Shown piece after piece: positions 4,725-6,355 of a stretch of 6,355 nt of DNA. The stretch covers positions 1 through 6,355 of the forward strand of contig SBAY01000021.1 in assembly GCA_005239945.1 (NCBI GenBank), in the 5' to 3' direction. Under the pieces are notes generated by a model, which saw nothing but the letters and a program-made list of their open reading frames with translations, did not search any database and had not been told where the DNA came from. The stretch is from Nitrospira sp. Its GTDB lineage: Bacteria; UBA9089; CG2-30-40-21; SBAY01. Every line of letters starts with the position of its first letter. The stretch's first letter is position 1. A program made the position numbers and the translations under genes.

Positions 4725-5369
4725 ATGAATATAATTTTAGCCTCCTCTTCCCCACAGCGGAAGAAATTGTTAGAACAGATTGGTTTTGATGTAACGGTAG
4801 TAGTTCCGGATATATCCGAGACAAGGGATTTAACTTTACCTATTGAAGAATGGCTCTGCAAATTAGCCTTAGCTAAGGCAGAGAATGTGGCCAAAAGATT
4901 TAAAAGCGGAACAATTCTGGGGGCGGATACAGTTGTTATTTTGGGCGACAAAATATTTGGAAAGCCACGAAACGATGAAGATGCGAAAAGGATGCTGATG
5001 GAATTATCCGGCACTACCCATAAGGTGCTTACCGGCTTAGCCATTATTGATGCCTTTACCAAAGATACCCTGGTGGATTATGTTATCACTGAGGTAACCA
5101 TGAAAAAACTCTCCGAGGCTCAAATTGCTGGCTATGTGATTACAAAAGAGCCTTTGGATAAAGCCGGTGGGCTTTGTATTCAGGGCAGAGGGGCACAATT
5201 TATCGAGAAGATTAATGGCTGTTATACAAATGTTGTTGGGCTACCCCTGGCTAAAGTGATGGATATGTTAGCCAAACTGCCTGCAAAACAAACAGCGAAT
5301 TTTGACAAAACAAGCTTTGAGAGGAAACGGCTTGACCTACTAAGAAATGCCCGCGAACTCTTTCCATAA
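4725..5369 (+). CDS. maf: Maf-family nucleoside triphosphate pyrophosphatase (YhdE type)
   Basis: A 214-residue cytoplasmic house-cleaning enzyme that hydrolyses non-canonical or surplus nucleotides to monophosphate and pyrophosphate. The YhdE branch acts on dTTP, UTP and modified pyrimidine nucleotides, and overexpression in Bacillus gave the historical link to septum inhibition. Motifs in order: ASSSPQRKKLL (6-16), LALAKA (47-52), GADTVV (66-71), GKP (79-81), SGTTHKVLTG (95-104) and EPLDKAGGLCIQG (142-154). The last has IQG, as in YhdE rather than the m7GTP-specific YceF type, although GGLC replaces the usual GAYG. About 25-30 residues follow the normal end near residue 186; this basic tail (NFDKTSFERKRLDLLRNARE) is not part of the standard fold. 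AAGGAG lies 7 bases before the ATG. The gene is divergent from DUF2723 and monocistronic as far as visible. Confidence 0.95.
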   Translation: MNIILASSSPQRKKLLEQIGFDVTVVVPDISETRDLTLPIEEWLCKLALAKAENVAKRFKSGTILGADTVVILGDKIFGKPRNDEDAKRMLMELSGTTHKVLTGLAIIDAFTKDTLVDYVITEVTMKKLSEAQIAGYVITKEPLDKAGGLCIQGRGAQFIEKINGCYTNVVGLPLAKVMDMLAKLPAKQTANFDKTSFERKRLDLLRNARELFP

Positions 5370-5559
5370 AATTTTACCAAACACATCCTCATGTTAAGAA
5401 TATGCGTCCTTCCCGTCTCATCCGTGTTAATCCATCCCAGAACCATTGCCCTGTGCCTTTCGCTATTTCGAGGAGCAAGTTTCCGAAAGTGCAAAGGTGT
5501 AATCAAACTGCACACCCTGTTGGATCTGCGCGGACAGTAGTGATTCTAAAAAATTTTTA
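5370..5559. other. Gene-free spacer with less AT-rich sequence
   Basis: No supported gene. About 5400-5540 is visibly less AT-rich than the other gaps and lacks heptamer arrays. It includes a CATCCGTGTTAATCCATCC segment (5419-5437) resembling common dispersed intergenic repeats, and a CTTTCG/CGAAAG pairing (5457-5462 with 5484-5489). It may be decayed repeat or gene remnant; no terminator for maf stands out. Confidence 0.4.
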
Positions 5560-5588
5560 TTGACTTACTAACTTTATTTCATTAAAAT
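5560..5588 (+). promoter_or_regulatory. Promoter of the GYF_2 gene, very short leader
   Basis: TTGACT (5560-5565), a 17-base spacer and TAAAAT (5583-5588) match the consensus at 10 of 12 positions. The ATG is at 5599, so the expected start site (about 5595-5597) leaves a leader of only 2-4 bases with no Shine-Dalgarno. Confidence 0.75.
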
Positions 5589-5598
5589 AGATTATGAA

Positions 5599-6195
5599 AT
5601 GAACGAACACGAAGAATATTGGACAAAAAAAGATAGCCTCCTTCAATCCTTGACTTTTTCTTCTTTAATCTTACTTTTTTTGACCGGAGTTATAGTGCTC
5701 AATATTGATTTAAAGAAAACCTGTTTGCTTAAATTAAAGTTGATTACTGTGGTTGAGTCTGCGGCAAATGTTGGTGTCTTTTATCTCCTGGATGGAAGCC
5801 CAAAGGTGAAGTTGATGGTAAATAGATGTATCGAAAAAAGCGGGTTAACGGTGGATAATATTTTAATTAAGATGGGTCCGGAAGCCCAAACTTATTTGGG
5901 GAGAAAATTAGGAGAAAAAGAGAATTTGGTTATAGCCGTATTCTTAAATAAAAAGATAAATCTTGTTTCCGGTAGAATATTGGGTTTTGGTTACCAGAGA
6001 ATACATACCTCTGCCGTGGCAGAGCATCCACCTTTACAATGGTATGTGTTAGCGGATAAGGAGTATGGCCCGGTAACCCTGGAAAAACTTAAAATCTGGG
6101 GTGAACAAAAAAGGGTTTTGCCAGATAGCTTAGTTAGAAAAGGTAAGGGAAAGTATAAGATTGCAAAAAAATTCTTAGAACTACAATTACCTTAA
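5599..6195 (+). CDS. Membrane-anchored protein with C-terminal GYF_2 domain
   Basis: A 198-residue protein. A polar N-terminus (1-14) precedes one hydrophobic helix (about 15-36), suggesting a single-pass anchor. The middle (about 40-135) is unrecognised, with alternating beta-like and helical stretches and few cysteines. The C-terminal part (about 147-193) fits GYF_2 (PF14237): WYVLADKEYGPVTLEKLKIW, then LPDSLVRKGKGKYKIAKKF. The family has a WY start, a GPV turn and a D-x-LV strand, and is thought to mediate protein-protein contacts; the usual Trp in the last strand is Tyr186 here. The start follows a near-consensus promoter by 10 bases and has no Shine-Dalgarno. An ATG 5 bases upstream runs straight into a stop. 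The partner and function are unknown. It is followed by a GC-rich inverted-repeat element. Confidence 0.82.
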   Translation: MNEHEEYWTKKDSLLQSLTFSSLILLFLTGVIVLNIDLKKTCLLKLKLITVVESAANVGVFYLLDGSPKVKLMVNRCIEKSGLTVDNILIKMGPEAQTYLGRKLGEKENLVIAVFLNKKINLVSGRILGFGYQRIHTSAVAEHPPLQWYVLADKEYGPVTLEKLKIWGEQKRVLPDSLVRKGKGKYKIAKKFLELQLP

Positions 6196-6208
6196 CCTAA
6201 TGCCTCTT

Positions 6209-6355
6209 CAAGATTGAATTCGTGGGTAAAAATTTCCCCCTTTCCCCTTGTGGGAAAGGGTAGGGTGAGGGGAGATGGGGAAAGATTATCACCCTCCCCT
6301 CAATCCCCTCCCATCAAGGGAGGGGAAAAACAACTAACCCCTAAAATCAATCTTG
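6209..6355. repeat. GC-rich inverted-repeat element with terminal inverted repeats
   Basis: CAAGATTGA (6209-6217) is exactly repeated in reverse complement at 6347-6355, the window end. Imperfect similarity extends inward about 35 bases to C-rich blocks. Inside are two hairpins: CTTTCCC/GGGAAAG (6240-6246 with 6252-6258) and CCCCTCCC/GGGAGGGG (6305-6312 with 6318-6325, loop ATCAA). No coding potential is seen. It resembles a small non-autonomous palindromic element; the hairpin 45 bases past the GYF_2 stop could also act in termination. The true right boundary may lie outside the window. Confidence 0.65.

Noticed and set aside
4633..4824. 63-codon leftward open frame upstream of and overlapping maf
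   Set aside because: It is composed of element B heptamers and the antisense of maf, with no family resemblance.
4718..5062. 114-codon leftward open frame
   Set aside because: Antisense shadow of maf; the plus-strand frame has all Maf motifs.
5222..5515. 97-codon leftward open frame
   Set aside because: Half is antisense to maf and the rest lies in a repeat-like spacer; no ribosome site or recognisable domain.

Overview
The window is 6.4 kb of AT-rich chromosome from a bacterium I cannot name. A lipoprotein-type M48 peptidase points to a diderm (Gram-negative-type) envelope. The ordinary housekeeping genes, consensus sigma-70-type promoters and repeat-filled gaps resemble genomes of uncultivated candidate-phylum bacteria; that placement is inference, since no rRNA or strong marker is present. 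There are no tRNA, rRNA, CRISPR, transposase or phage genes.

Layout. Positions 1-243 are non-coding and hold a 60-base hairpin. A leftward pair follows: an M48 metalloprotease lipoprotein (748-1551) transcribed toward a small membrane-anchored helical protein (244-642). A divergent promoter region (1552-2081) separates them from a rightward set: ribosomal protein bS20 (2082-2354), a ZapB-like coiled-coil protein (2472-2699) and ZapA (2770-3051). A leftward DUF2723 membrane glycosyltransferase-like gene (3094-4464) converges on zapA. It is divergent from a rightward Maf nucleotide pyrophosphatase gene (4725-5369). A gene-free stretch leads to a membrane protein with a C-terminal GYF_2 domain (5599-6195). 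The right edge is a GC-rich inverted-repeat element (6209-6355).

How the genes relate. The bS20/ZapB-like/ZapA set couples translation with FtsZ-ring assembly, and Maf is also traditionally linked to septation. The M48 lipoprotein and DUF2723 protein act at the envelope. Nothing indicates a single pathway joining all the genes.

The most unusual content lies between genes. Many gaps hold short arrays with a strict 7-base period, in several sequence families (GTCTGAT-like, GGTAATC-like, ATTGGAC-like, AATTATG-like). Most occur as opposed pairs that would fold into hairpins, and their ends lie against stop codons or Shine-Dalgarno sites. Two of these structures, of 210 and 195 bases, share one architecture. 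Second, the DUF2723 gene has a perfect TTGACA-17-TATAAT promoter whose expected start site falls on its ATG, suggesting a leaderless mRNA; the GYF_2 gene looks nearly leaderless too. Third, the bS20 leader carries a 17-bp perfect hairpin with a 3-base loop.
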